In this document: positions 21,845 to 33,477 of the stretch, piece by piece
Layout of the letters: each line of letters opens with the position of its first letter
How positions within the stretch are numbered: position 1 is the stretch's first letter
Notes under the pieces: model-generated
Databases searched by the model: none
Seen by the model: the letters and a program-made list of their open reading frames with translations, nothing else
What the model was told of the DNA's origin: nothing
Position numbers and translations under genes: made by a program
Assembly: GCA_012934845.2 (NCBI GenBank)
Contig: WNNJ02003822.1
Span: forward strand, 169,733-233,732
DNA from: Pomphorhynchus laevis
Lineage: Eukaryota > Acanthocephala > Palaeacanthocephala > Echinorhynchida > Pomphorhynchidae
Reading direction: 5' to 3'
Length of the DNA stretch: 64,000 nt

Positions 21845-24343
21845 AAAAAAAATTATTTTAACGTGGCAAATGCGTGCCAGCACACGCTTACATGACCACA
21901 ACAAAACAAAAATGTAAATCATGTGTCGAGAAGGTGTGAACGGAGGAGGTGTTTGAATGTGATAAAAAAGGGAACGCGGCGGACGTCGAGAGGGAGTAGA
22001 TTCTAAGCGAGTAAGGCGGCGACGAAAAAGGATCGGAGACCATAGTTGTTGGAGTAATTTGGAAAGTTGAGTAAGAGGGTATAACGGGAACGCAGCGATA
22101 GCGAGGTGGGGCGAGTGTCGTCTAAGAAAGGAAGGTTGATGAACGATGGGGAGCCGACAGCGATGAGACGAAAGGTAACGAGAAGGCGGAGTTTGATGCG
22201 GATGTGGATGGTGGGCCAGGAGAGTTGGGCAAGATATGTAGATATGTGGTCGAAGCGACGGAGACGAAAGAGCACTCGAACGACGGAGTTGATTATGCGT
22301 TGTAGTGGAGGATGATGGATTTTGGAGAATTGGCGAAAAGGCTAAGGCAGTAATCGATTTAAGGAAAAAGAAGCGATGACAGAAGAGACATACAAGAACT
22401 GAAGTCGATAAGGGAGCGAATACGGCGGATGTCACGGAGAATTAAGTTAGACGAGCGAACCTTGTCACCGACGAAGGGTTTAAGGGAAAGTTGATTATCG
22501 AAATGGAAGCCTAAGAAAGTAAGATTGTGTACTTTGGGGATGATCGATGAGGCAAAATATACAGTGGGAGGAGATATGTTTGGTTTATGGGGGAGGATTC
22601 ACATTATTTTAGAGCTGTCGGGGTTTAGAACGAGATGGAGATTGGAGAGATGTTCGTAGATAGAAGAAAGACAGTTGGAAGCAGAAATGCCGATATCGTG
22701 TATGCGTTGTGCGGGTGCATGAGCATAGATGAGGATGTCATCGGCGTATTTCATGACGTTAAAGGAAAATGGTTTGATAAACGGAGAGAGATAGTCATGC
22801 AGAAGAGAGAAAATCAGGGGACCTAGGACTTAACCTTGTGGAACCCCGCAAAAAAAATAGGGATGGGAGGGGAGGATGATGAATTAGAACAGACGCGAAA
22901 AGAACGGTCGGATAGATATGAGGCGAACCAAGCTACGGAGGAGGAAGAAAAGCCGTAATCATAACGAAGGCGAGAAAGGAGGACGGAGTGGTCGACAATG
23001 TCGAATGCGGAGGAGAGGTCGAGGGAGATGAGAACACTATATAGAGCCTTGTCTCGAGAAATGAGTAAGTCGTTGTACACTTTTATGCATGCGATTTCTG
23101 TCGAGTGATTAGAGCGGAAAGCGGATTGGAAAGGAGGGTACAGATTGGATGAGGAGAGATAAGCGTTGATTTGTATTAAGATGAGGCGTTCTAAGAGCTT
23201 AGAAAGAGTAGGGAGTAGTGAACTCCCTACTCTAATAGGGAGAAATGATGAATAATCATGGGCATTGATGTTGCACAGCGGAGAGGAGCAAGCAAGGATT
23301 GAGTTAAAAGTATGCCATAGAGTCTTAGTGTTGAATGAAGTGATGATTTTATGCTGCCAGAAGGAGTTGCATTCGGTACGTAGTAGGTTGAGATGAGACA
23401 GCCAATGAGCAAGATAGGTATAAGGAAAAGACAAAGTGATCGAGCGGAAATCACGTCTGAGAGAGCAGTGATATAGTCGAAAAGCATGACTGAGTCGACT
23501 CTTTGAGAGTAGGCACTGGATGTCAAACCATGAGGCACGGAGCAAGCGACGGTGTGGGTGAGGCTTGAAGGGCAAGATAAGATCGAGAATATATGTGAGT
23601 TCAGAGTCGAAAAGAAAGGCGAGATCGTGAGGAGATGAATATGTTATTGTAGGTAATGATAGAGACGATTTGAGTAAGGCAGAGCGGAGAAGGGAGAGGT
23701 CAAGATTTCTCCAAGGGCGACGTAGGATTGTAGGTGTGTGAGGAGAGGTGTGGTTGTGAGCGAGATCAAGGGTGACGAGAAAGTGATCGGATAGACCAAG
23801 ATCGAAAATGGACAGTGGGGTGTAGGCAGAAAAATGTTAGGGGACAGCGATGATGCCGAGTGCCTCACCAAGGATAAGTGTGTGGGCGGTGGAGATGAGT
23901 TTGTAGTTATAGTTGGATAGAATGTTGATAAACTGGATGGACTCGGTAGAAGCGGGGCGGTCGAGGCGTATGTTAAAGTCGCCAAGAACGATTTGAGAAA
24001 TTGAGGACAAAGAACAGTGGGACAGAAGGTAAGCGAGTTCGGTAAAAAAATAAGGATGTAGGAGCTGATGAACCAGGACGGTATACAATGTTGAGATCTA
24101 GCGTGATCGGGTTAGAAGAACGACAAGTGAGCAGTTCTAAAGAGCAAGGACTGAAAAGGAAAGTGATTTCGAGAATAGACGCGGGGTGACGGACGAATGC
24201 GAAATGCCGCCATGATTAGAGAATTTAGAAGGGGATTTGCTGAGGGGGCGAGCTGATTCGTCTACTGAGCAACCGGCAGAGAGCAAACGACGGATGGAGA
24301 GGTTGTCATAATCGGAGTGTAAGTTATTATTTGCTGATTGCAT
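21845..24343 (-). mobile_element. TL2 copy H (-), internally deleted
   Basis: Read from 24343 downwards: endonuclease (HSDYDNLSIRRLLSAGCSVDE, VLGDFNIRLDRPAST), linker (LLRASWFDIQCLLSK), RT (LLPTLSKLLERLILIQINAY, DLSSAFDIVDHS), thumb (LRLLVTFRLIAVGSPSF) and 3' hairpin. About 430 bp of the RT fingers is missing near 23225, where a short GGGAGTA/TACTCCC-type inversion marks the junction. Frameshifts elsewhere break the ORF. The 5' end is truncated inside the endonuclease, just upstream of YPEL5. Confidence 0.8.
21872..21887 (-). other. TL2 3'-end hairpin of copy H
   Basis: Read on the minus strand GCGTGT/GCACGC. One pair is now a G-U wobble, so the stem is kept. Confidence 0.65.
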
Positions 24344-24569
24344 AGAATATTTTAATATTCTACAGAAGACCCCAGAGTATCGGTTACTATTTCAACTTAA
24401 AATTTTATTTATTTTGAAATAAATAATTGTTTTTTTTGCTATCAATAAAAAACTCAGAGTAGTATCAATTGCTATTTTAATTCCGATGTTTATTTATTTT
24501 GCAAGATACCCAGAAATATGTGAAGACATTTTAAACCAGCCTTCATTACTAAGCCATTTATAATTCTAG
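24344..24569 (+). other. upstream region of YPEL5
   Basis: AT-rich. No promoter motif stands out. The bases just before the start codon read ATTCTAG|ATG (24562-24572), which resembles a splice acceptor, so a 5' UTR intron or a trans-spliced leader could join here. That is inference only. Confidence 0.35.
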
Positions 24570-27500
24570 ATGGGTGTATTGCACTTGCAACATTTAGGTG
24601 GCCCACGTGTATTTGCTTGTAGTAAATGTTATATACCATTGACAAAACGAAGTGAGCTTATGTCAACCAGATTTACCGGTTCAACTGGACGAGCGTTTCT
24701 TTTTAATCATGTCGTAAATCTAAAGCACAGCGATGTTCACGAACGGGTACGAAACCTAGATGACTAAGTTATGGTGATCTGCTATTTTTGTTATATTCAG
24801 TAATTGATTTTAAGACAATGACAAAACATTTGTGTTCTGGCTTTGTCAGAGATACATTATATTACGATTAATTTGCTATAAAAATATACGACAAAAATAT
24901 ATGTTAAAATTAGGACGCGTTATATGTGCATTTTTGAAGTATAAAAGGCAATAAATTGAGTTTTAACGATTTATTTGAAAATCATAAAAGTTAATTTACA
25001 AATAATTATAATACCTTAAAACAGATAAACTAATTTAATTGCTTTTTCAATGATCCCCGTAATCTTAGATTTGATTTTAAATATTTAAAATATTTATTTT
25101 TAATCTAGAAAGTTGATAAATTACCACTAAATGGTAAGTTTTTATTCAATAATTATATACAAATGATTCATTCTTCATAATCTTAGATAAATTGCAACCT
25201 GAATGACTGATAACGAAATAGAATCTAAAAAAGATTTTGTTTATCTACCAAATGTTGAATACTAAAAAAGTAATAATTATTCACATATAATGACTATTGC
25301 TGTTTTGTCAAGGTAAACATTTGAAAGCAAGTGATATTCTTAAGTCTATGCTTTAATATTAAAAATTATTGCATATATATGAGTATTTAAGAATACTATA
25401 AATACATATTTACATATTTATGAATACATATATACGTATTCATATATACATATATTTTATATTGAGTATTATTATATTAAAAAATATAGAAATTAGTTCA
25501 ATTAACTGAGTCTATGTATTTTATACTATATATAAATTAAAAATATAGATAAATAATTATTAATATTAAATGATTATATAAGAATTTATACAATTTATTA
25601 CTATATTTAAAATTTTAAATAAAAATCAATTTTTAAGAATTGACTAATAAATAATATAAAATGTATTCGAAAAATGGATAGAGATAATTTTATACAGTTT
25701 AATAATAAATTTATATATAATAATTTATTATATATTTAATAATTTTAAATTACGTTTTATACAGTTTTGATTAAAAAAATCGAATAATTGCGTTAATTGT
25801 TTAAATTTATTTTTAATAGTATTTTATAATTTATTTATAATTTATTTTTTGTATTTGGCTCCGTTACATAGTAGCGGAGCCAAATACATGCTAATGACAT
25901 ATTTCCTTTGATGCTATTTATTTTATGTAATTGACTAATAAATAATATAAAATGTATTCGAAAAATTGATAGAGATAATCTTGAGTAATTGCCATGTTAT
26001 CAGGTTTTCGGCCCCTATTCCTCGACTCAACACAGCAGCGGGGCCAAATGCATGCTAATGATGTATTTATTCGGATGAAATTTAATTATTTCGTTAGTTT
26101 AATAAATTTTACACAATTTTATTTAATATCCGTGTGTCAGCCTTTAGATTATTATAAGTTGTGCCCATGATTGTGCTCACACAACGAACGTTTTATACAG
26201 TTTTGATTAACAAATTCGAATTATTGCGTTAATTGTTTAAATTTATTTTTAATAGTATTTTATAATTTATTTTTGTATTTGGCTACGTTACATAGTAGCG
26301 GAGCCAAATACATGCTAATGACGTATTTTCTTTGATGCAATTTATTTATCTAGTGTACCTTATTCTAATACAAATTATACTGTAAATTTAATATTTTAAT
26401 AATATTTTGTTGATTTATACTTCTTTTTTATAAGAAAAATAGAAAAAATCTATTTAACTTGCTTGAAAATTAGCAGAAAAATAATCTCGTATCAAGAATA
26501 CATAGTTTCAGTATTTCAGACAGAGGTTAGCAACGGGAAAGCAAAGTCCAAGGTCAATACTAACTTGTCAGTACAGCAAATCAAGTCATTATAAATAATA
26601 AATGATTATATAAGATTGTATACAATTTATATTTATATAACGATATAATTTATAATTAAAAATTATGATATAAAAACTTATATAACTTATGGTAAAAATT
26701 GAAATTTAAAATGAAAGTCAATTTATATGAATTGACTAACAAATAACGGATAATGTATCAGAATGATGATTAGAAATCATCAGGATTAACTTATCATTGC
26801 TTTCGCCTTGTAACTTTTCATACCCATTCATTTCTCAACCTTCCCTTTCTCGACAATTAGCGTCCTGTTTACTGTTCCTTGCGTTCCCCTTAATTCCATT
26901 CTTTTACATGTGTCCAACAACTTTAACTCTTTTGGCTTCCGCTCCTTCGTTGTGGCTGCTCCTCTCTCGTGGAATCATCTGCCCATTCATATACGCTAAT
27001 TAACATCAATGACGTGCTTCAAACACCAAAGCCAATTCAATTTCAACAATTAACTAATTAATCTGTGATTTTTGCTGTGTTCTTTTTTGTTAGTGATCAT
27101 GGAATCATGCAGTTGGCATGCATTTGACACGTTAAATAAATTATTATTAGAACTAGAACTAGCGGACGATACATTTTTTTCAATTATATAGTTTATATCC
27201 TCAATTAATGCCTAGTAAATAGCGCCCAATTAAGTGGTAATAAGTAGATCTAGTAATAAGTAGTAATTAGTTCAAGAACAAATACGTGCTGGCCAGCGAG
27301 CCGGAGTTAAGTGTGTCATCCACGCAGTTCGTGATTGCTTGTTCAGAAATCCTGACGCTGTTCTTTTGACGATCGACGCAGATAATGCATTTAATAGAAT
27401 TAACAGACCAGCAGCTCTTATTAACATTTCTCGCATATGTCCATCATTGTCTACAGTATTACACAACCTCTATGATAGTACATCCCAATTATCGATTGGA

Positions 27501-30500
27501 AATGAATTTATAACATCCTACGAAGGCTTCACACAGGGCGATGTACTAGCAATGTCTGCTTACGCAGTACCGACCATACCGCTATTGAAGGGCATCGAAG
27601 ACAAATTCCCTCGTATCAATCAATTCTGGTACGCGGATGATGGTAATTTTAGTCGGTGAACCTAATCAAATCTACAATTCATTCAAATGTCTATGCGAAC
27701 ACGGATCTGCTTTTGGATTCAATATAAATAAGGAAAAGTGTGTGCTGCTAACTGCACCTGATAAAGCATCTGCTATGTACCAATTATTTAAAGACAGGAA
27801 TAAAAATCGCCGTCGATGGAACCATAGTATTGGGTGCTCCGATCGGTGATAATAATTATATTCACAAAACGATAAGCTCCAAAATTTCTAAATACTGCTT
27901 ACTTGTTGATCGTTTAGCTGACGTCGGTGTTATTGATTTACAGGTAAGCTATGCTAGTATGACCAGAGCTTTGCAGCATAAATATATACACATGCAACGA
28001 ACGACGAATTGCTTAAATAGCTGGTTCGAAGAATTAAATGATATTGTTCAGCGTCGCTTTGACGAACTTTTTAATTTGAACTCAACAAATGACAATTCAA
28101 TGTGGCCATTATTTTCGCTCTCATTAAGATATGGTGGTCTAGGCATAGTTGAACCACGAGTCACAGCGAAAGTAGAGTTCGAAAAATCTGAGAAGCTATG
28201 TCTTCCTTATTTAGTCGGCTTGTATAGGGTTGAGTTAAATGCCGAGCAAGATAAGTATATTTCCCAGATACGCACATCAAAAAACAATATTCACAAATCC
28301 TTACTTATGGATAAGCTATCTGATTTAGATAAAATTTGCTCTCAATCGTCCTGCGCACTAAATAAAAAGTACAATATTTTTTTAAATTATTTGACACATC
28401 ACTGTTTTGTGTTTGTTGGTACTTTTTGGAGTTCTTATAAAAAAATATTCTCCCAAAAAATTATTATTATTAAAACTGCTATGCTATCAGGGTTCTGCCC
28501 CTATTGCTCGAGCCAACCTAGCAACGGACCCAAAATGTATCATTAAATATTCGTTGAGGTTAATTTTAAAATACAGAGCATACTTAAAAAATAAAAAAAT
28601 TATAATAAAAAATTATATATTTTATATAATTTATATTTATATCAAGTTTACATTTAAAATTGAAATTTTAAATAAAAATCAATTTTTAATGAATTGACTA
28701 ATAAATAACATACGATGTACAAGAATAAGGATCAGAGATCATAAGGAGGAACTGCTATGCTATCAGATTTATTGACCCTATATAGCAGATGGCCAAATAT
28801 ACGCTAATGACGTATTTTATCGTATGAAATTTGATTATCTGGTGTATTTTATTCTAATACAAAGCATACTGTTTATTATCCATTTGTAAAAAATTTCCCC
28901 TTAATAGTTTAATTTTATTTTAAATAATATTTTGTTGATTAATAATTCTACGTTATAAGAAAAAGAAAAAATTCAATAAACTTGCTTGAAAAATAGCAGA
29001 AAATAATGTCGTATCAAGAATACATAGTTTCAGTATTTCTGGCAGAGGTTATATTACAGGAAAACAAAGCCCCCAGTTCTCAACGAATGCAATTTTAAAG
29101 TTAAAGAATAAATAATATTTTTTTCGACATTAAATCCATAAAATTGTGTACTATATGTTACTCTGATAATATAACAGTTCATCCTGATCACCTCCATTAT
29201 ATGTTAATCGGTTCTTAAAAATGGTGTAATAGAATGCCCATTAAACTTGCTTAGAAATTAGCAGAAAAATAGTCGTATCAATAATACATAGTTTCAGTTT
29301 TTCTTACAGAGGTTATATTACCGGGAAAGCAAGTCTAAGGTCAATACTAACTTGTCAGTAGAACAAATAATGTCAGATAACCGAGTCTACGTATTTTATA
29401 CTATGTTTTATCTATACTTATCAAAAATAAAGATAAATAATAAATAATTCTATAAGATTTTATTTAATTTATATTTATATCAAGTTAACCTTTAAAAATA
29501 AAGATTAAAAATTAATAATATTAGATTTTATACAATTAATATTTAAAAATTGTCTTGGTTATAATTCTTACAATGATTATATTACCAGGAAAACAGTTTA
29601 CAGGTCAATAATAACTTGTCAGTAGAATAAATCAAATCAGATAACTGAGTATACGTATTTTATACGATATATAAATAAAAATAAAGATAAATAATAAATA
29701 ATTATATAAGATTTTATACAATTTTTATTTATATCAAGTTAAAATTTAAAATTGAAATTTAAAATAAAAGTCAATTTTTATGAATTAACCACGAAAAGGC
29801 GAGTACGACATTGCACTAATTTAAGGAAAATTCCAACGAAAATGAATTATATCAGCTAACTGAATTAATGTATTTTATACGATATATAAATTAAAACAAA
29901 AATAAATAATAAATAATGATATATAATATTTTATACAATTTATATTTATTTAAAGTCAAAAAACATTACCGGGAAAGCAAAGTCCAAGGTCAATACTAAA
30001 CTTGTCAGTAGAACAAATAATGTCAGATAACGGAGTCTACGTATTTTATACTGTTTTATCTATATTTATTAAAGATAAATAATAAATAATTCTATAAGAT
30101 TTTATATAATTTATATTTATATCAAGTTAAAATTTAAAAATAAATATTAATAATTAATAATAATATTAGATTTTATACAATTAATATTTAAAAATTGTCT
30201 TGGTTATAATTCTTACAATGATTATTTTACCAGGAAAACAGTCTACAGGTCAATAATAATTTGTCAGTAGAACAAATCAAATCAGATAACTGATTATACG
30301 TATTATATACGATATATAAATAAAAATAAAGATAAATAATAAATAATTATATAATATTTTATAGAATTTATATTTATATCAAGATAAATTTAAAATTGAC
30401 TTTTAAAGTAAAAGTCAATTTTTATGATGTATTTTTATGATGCAATTTTTATAATGTAGCAAATAATATACGATGTATTCGATATAAATCATTAAAAGAA

Positions 30501-30868
30501 TCTGCTATGTTATCAGTTTTGGCCCCTATTCATTTATAAAATAAAGGAATAGAAAATAGAGGAATATAAAATAAATAATCTTTCTTCCTTTATAGAATAA
30601 AGATTTTCTAAATATTTTTAAAATATTTGATTGTTAATTATTGTAATTTTTATATGTTTATGTCTTTCGTTGTAAAACATATATTTTTTAGATTATGTTG
30701 ACTGGACGTCATTTTGTCCGCGATGTTTTCTGTAAGAAATGCTTTACTAAAATTGGATGGATGTACGAATTTGCCACGGAAGAAACCCAACGCTACAAAG
30801 AAGGCCGTGTAATTTTGGAACGAGCTTTAATTACCGAAATAGAAGGGCATTCTGCTCAGCATTTGTAA
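24570..30868 (+). CDS. YPEL5: yippee-like protein, YPEL5 type (two exons)
   Basis: Exon 1 is 24570-24746 and exon 2 is 30692-30868, giving 117 residues (human YPEL5 has 121). Junctions are GAACGG|GTACGA and TTTTTTAG|ATTATG, phase 0. The yippee zinc-binding signature is complete: CSKC at residues 17-20, CKKC at 73-76 (52 residues between the pairs), then four residues and GWMY at 81-84. Exon 1 reads [15 protein letters not shown] and exon 2 reads [11 protein letters not shown] and [20 protein letters not shown], all near-identical to YPEL5. Family members are small nuclear/cytoplasmic zinc proteins; YPEL5 is known to associate with the CTLH/GID ubiquitin ligase and RanBPM. No stop or frameshift, so it is a live gene. 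The 5945-nt intron is crowded with repeats. A downstream in-frame read of exon 1 would end after four intron codons. Confidence 0.95.
25851..25887 (+). repeat. perfect 13-bp hairpin in the repeat core
   Basis: GTATTTGGCTCCG (25851-25863) pairs perfectly with CGGAGCCAAATAC (25875-25887) around an 11-nt loop. Confidence 0.85.
26275..26311 (+). repeat. second copy of the 13-bp hairpin, one mismatch
   Basis: GTATTTGGCTACG (26275-26287) against CGGAGCCAAATAC (26299-26311), same loop length. Confidence 0.85.
26510..26790 (+). repeat. partial structured-repeat copy
   Basis: Shares CATAGTTTCAGTATTTC, ACTTGTCAGTA and GAATTGACTAA words with the other intron copies. It is cut at about 26790 by a TL1 fragment, just before the core. 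Confidence 0.65.
26793..27147 (+). mobile_element. TL1 3' end fragment in the YPEL5 intron
   Basis: Encodes the last part of the TL ORF2 tail (CLLFLAF-type shadow frames; real frame [13 protein letters not shown]) and ends with the 3' hairpin, GTTAAATAAATT and a TTATTA tail. Same strand as the host gene. Confidence 0.8.
27106..27120 (+). other. TL 3' hairpin, variant stem (CATGC/GCATG)
   Basis: Aligned with GCGTGC/GCACGC, the third pair changed from G-C to A-T on both sides. Pairing is therefore kept, though the outermost pair is lost. Confidence 0.65.
27273..28462 (+). mobile_element. fossil of an unusual reverse-transcriptase element
   Basis: The peptide order is [37 protein letters not shown] (RT block A), a QGD motif in block B, YADDG (catalytic block), VLGAPIG, and [14 protein letters not shown]. 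From memory this matches an RT family often annotated in corals and sea urchins, distinct from the TL/LB LINEs; whether it belongs with LINEs or tyrosine-recombinase elements I cannot tell. It is broken by a few changes and lacks recognisable ends. It lies in the YPEL5 intron and runs into a structured-repeat copy at about 28465. Age is moderate: motifs are clear but the copy is incomplete. Confidence 0.6.
28465..29075 (+). repeat. two structured-repeat copies
   Basis: A decayed core at 28476-28530 and a second core at about 28751-28800 with CTGCTAT/ATAGCAG kept. A small hairpin ATACG/CGTAT near 28798-28814 differs from ATACA/TGTAT at 20661 by a compensating change. No ORF in 28555-29075. Confidence 0.65.
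29230..30530 (+). repeat. tandemly duplicated structured-repeat flanks
   Basis: A segment of about 450 bp at 29335-29790 recurs at about 29970-30422 with high identity. It includes two ACTTGTCAGTAGAA words about 260 bp apart in each copy. Another half-unit lies at 29845-29960. A core start (CTGCTATGTTATCAG, GGCCCC) is at about 30507-30530. Confidence 0.75.
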
Positions 30869-30986
30869 TTAGTGTACATTATTTTTATCCATTTTTCATT
30901 TTATCCTGCTTGTTTTCTATTTTTGTATTTGCATAGTACTCTTAGTGTCTGTAAATGCATTTGAAATTGATAAAACTCAATAACAC

Positions 30987-30992
30987 ATTAAA
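30987..30992 (+). promoter_or_regulatory. possible YPEL5 polyadenylation signal ATTAAA
   Basis: ATTAAA lies 119 bases after the YPEL5 stop codon. No AATAAA lies nearer. Position is reasonable but unproven. Confidence 0.35.
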
Positions 30993-31201
30993 GTCATTAA
31001 TGAATACGTTTTTTGTTAAATTTTAATTAATGTACATTGCCATAACTATGAGATGCTAGTTAACACACATTCGGAATCATTAGAATACACGCGTGCGTAT
31101 TTTTCCTTCATGGTAAACTTAGCTTTAACGATCAAAAGTTACTATAAACAGTTTGCAGTATAATTTTAGTTACATTATTTGTTCATTTTGATACTGTTAT
31201 T

Positions 31202-31686
31202 GGATCTTTCCCGATATACTGACTTTGTCGTAGCAAAATAAAAATGTGCTAAAATAGCGGAATTGTAATTACTCTTTCAACTGACAATTTTTTTGGGAGA
31301 AACAAACACAAAATTTAATATTTAAATTAAAAAATTAACTATTTAATTTTTTAAAATTTTTAGCGAATTGAAGTCGGAATGACTTTTAAATATATTTGTA
31401 TTATTTGCATGAATTTCCGATGTAATTGCTATCATTGTAAAGTTTTCCAATAAATGCACGAAAAGTTATTCAACTTTCTTCATTTTTTCGAAAAAAATGA
31501 TTTGAATTTGAAAAATCTCAAAAATTTCAAATATAAACATAAAATTTTTATTGCAGTACTGCAATCTGCATATTTATAATGATCTAACATCCAAAGCTTT
31601 GGTAATTTGAGATTTTCCACAAAGTTATTGAACATTAAATTTCAAAAACAGTAATTTTTAAAATTCTGAGAAGATTTGATCGATCT
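31202..31686. repeat. Merlin left terminal inverted repeat
   Basis: Matches 32879-33364 in reverse complement over its whole length with scattered mismatches. The inner end is TTTGATCGATC. Confidence 0.88.
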
Positions 31687-31943
31687 CGATTACTATGGGC
31701 AGGATGGGGATTTATCGTGCATTGTCGTTTAAATTTCATATACATCAAATTCATCTTCCTAACATTGTTTATCACATATATAATACTTTAATCTCCCATT
31801 GATATATCCCTTCCTCCCATGTGATATGGTATGTACGTGTAATCGATTTTTCTATCAAATTTTGTAGATGTTCAAAAGTTTTAATACCTCTTTGTTATAA
31901 TCTCTGTGAACATATTATTTTGTAAATTCGTAAATATTAGCAG

Positions 31944-32880
31944 ATGTTTAGTAATATAAACCTAAACTGGTTACGCAGTAATATTACTACGGAAATGGAT
32001 GCGGTAAAATTCTTGCAGACTCGTGAACTTATTACAATAGGTATGTCAAACGTTATATTTATAACATATATTCTAAAGATATTTTAGAAAAAAATGTCGT
32101 CGCAAGCATTCGATGAAGCTAAGTAATCGAGGAGACAATATATACTGGCGATGCCAAAAATCGCAGTGCAATGTTTCGCCATCCGTTCGTGAAGGGACTT
32201 GATTTGAAGGAGCACGATTATCCCTATCCAAAACAATCGTATTGATATATTGTTGGTCGACACAATTGACGACAGTTCAATTCTGTGAAGAGGAATTGGA
32301 TATCGATCATAATACAGCTGTCGATTATAATAATTACATGCGTGAGGCCTGTGCGGCTGAGATTTTGTGCAATCCTACCAAAATAGAAGGTAAGGATATG
32401 GTAGTCGAAATCGACGAAACTGTATTTGCACGCCGCAAATACAATAGGGGACGCGTTTTACCGCAACAATGGGTGTTTGGCGGCGTCTGCAAAGAGTCCT
32501 CCGAGGTTTTTCTTTTTGCAGTGGATCAACGAAACGCCGAAGCACTAAATGCTTGTATTAAGCAATGCATTCTGCCAGGCTCGATAATCCATTCAGATCT
32601 TTGGAAAGGTTATTGTGACGTGCAAAGCTTGGAAGGATACAGCTTTCAGCACAGGACTGTCAATCATTCTGTTGATTTTGTGACTTCAGACGGTATCCAC
32701 ACGCAACAGATAGAGTCGACATGGAACAAGCTAAAATCTGGAATTAGACGACGATGGGGTACACATCGATCCATGATCGACTCATATCTTGTGGAATTTA
32801 TTTGGCGTAGAAGACACCGAAACGACAACAGTTTTGATGCTATTTTGCAATTCCTTAAAAATGTTAGATTGATCGATTGA
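31944..32880 (+). pseudogene. Merlin transposase, nearly intact
   Basis: DDE nuclease of the ISXO2/IS1016 fold. The likely start is ATG 31944 (MFSNINLNWLRS), with a short intron-like gap 32041-32087 (GTATGT...TTTTAG). Then comes a zinc-ribbon region (WRCQKSQCNVSPSVREGT), and 32203-32880 is open. Catalytic residues are all present: D in VEIDET, D in IIHSDLWKGY, E in HTQQIESTW. The tail is RHRNDNSFDAILQF. One stop, TGA 32200-32202, interrupts REGT_FEGARLSL where the family has Trp or Phe. Frames on either side of the putative intron do not join cleanly at a run of seven A. The stop codon 32878-32880 overlaps the right TIR. Confidence 0.85.
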
Positions 32881-33364
32881 TCGATCAAATCTCCTAAGAA
32901 TTTTAAAAATTACTGTTTTTGAAATTAAATGTTCAATAACTTTATGTGGAAAATCTCAAATTACCAAAGCTTTGGATGTTAGATCATTATAAATATGCAG
33001 ATTGCAGTACTGCAATAAAAATTGTATGTTTATATTTGAAATTTTTGAGATTTTTCAAATTCAAATCATTTTTTCGAAAAAATGAAGACAGTTGAATAAC
33101 TTTTCGTGCATTTATTGGAAAACTTTACAATGATAGCAATTACACCGGAAATTCATGCAAATAATACAAATATATTTAAAAGTCATTCCGACTTCAATTC
33201 GCTTAAAATTTTTAAAAATTAAATATATATTTTTTTAATTTAAATATTTAAATTTGTGCTTGTTTCTCCCAAAAATATTTTGTCAGTTGAAAGAGTAATT
33301 ACAATTCCGCTATTTTAGCACATTCTTATTTTGCTACGACAAAGTCAGTATAACGGAAAAGATC
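32879..33364. repeat. Merlin right terminal inverted repeat
   Basis: Reverse complement of 31202-31686. Begins GATCGATCAAAT and ends GGAAAAGATC. Confidence 0.88.
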
Positions 33365-33477
33365 CTGTTATTTAGTGTCAAAAATAATGGTTATTTTGTA
33401 TTCGAGTCATTAGAAATGTATTGGAAACAAATTTTTACAAAACATTTGATAAAAATGCGTTTTTAAAAGTATTTGGT

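Larger units (their letters stand above)
25490..26500 (+). repeat. structured repeat copies in the YPEL5 intron
   Basis: Several overlapping units. One has a core at 25990-26045 (GGCCCC/GGGGCC pair kept, outer arm decayed). Two copies of a 165-bp segment (about 25751-25925 and 26188-26350) each carry a short-loop version of the core. Flanking words match the copy at 20340-20890. No ORF. Confidence 0.7.
31202..33364 (+). mobile_element. Merlin (IS1016/ISXO2-like) DNA transposon
   Basis: Terminal inverted repeats of about 485 bp (31202-31686 and 32879-33364), high identity, enclose a DDE transposase gene. The outer ends read GGATCTTTCCCG and, in reverse complement, GATCTTTTCCG. CTGTTATT at 31194-31201 and 33365-33372 is an exact 8-bp target duplication, as known for Merlin. 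The TIRs are much longer than the few dozen bases usual in the superfamily. It lies between YPEL5 and a diverged copy of the YPEL5 3' flank. Confidence 0.92.

Noticed and set aside
30692-30868. A short single-exon gene starting [11 protein letters not shown]
   Set aside because: It lacks the first CxxC pair; it is exon 2 of YPEL5.
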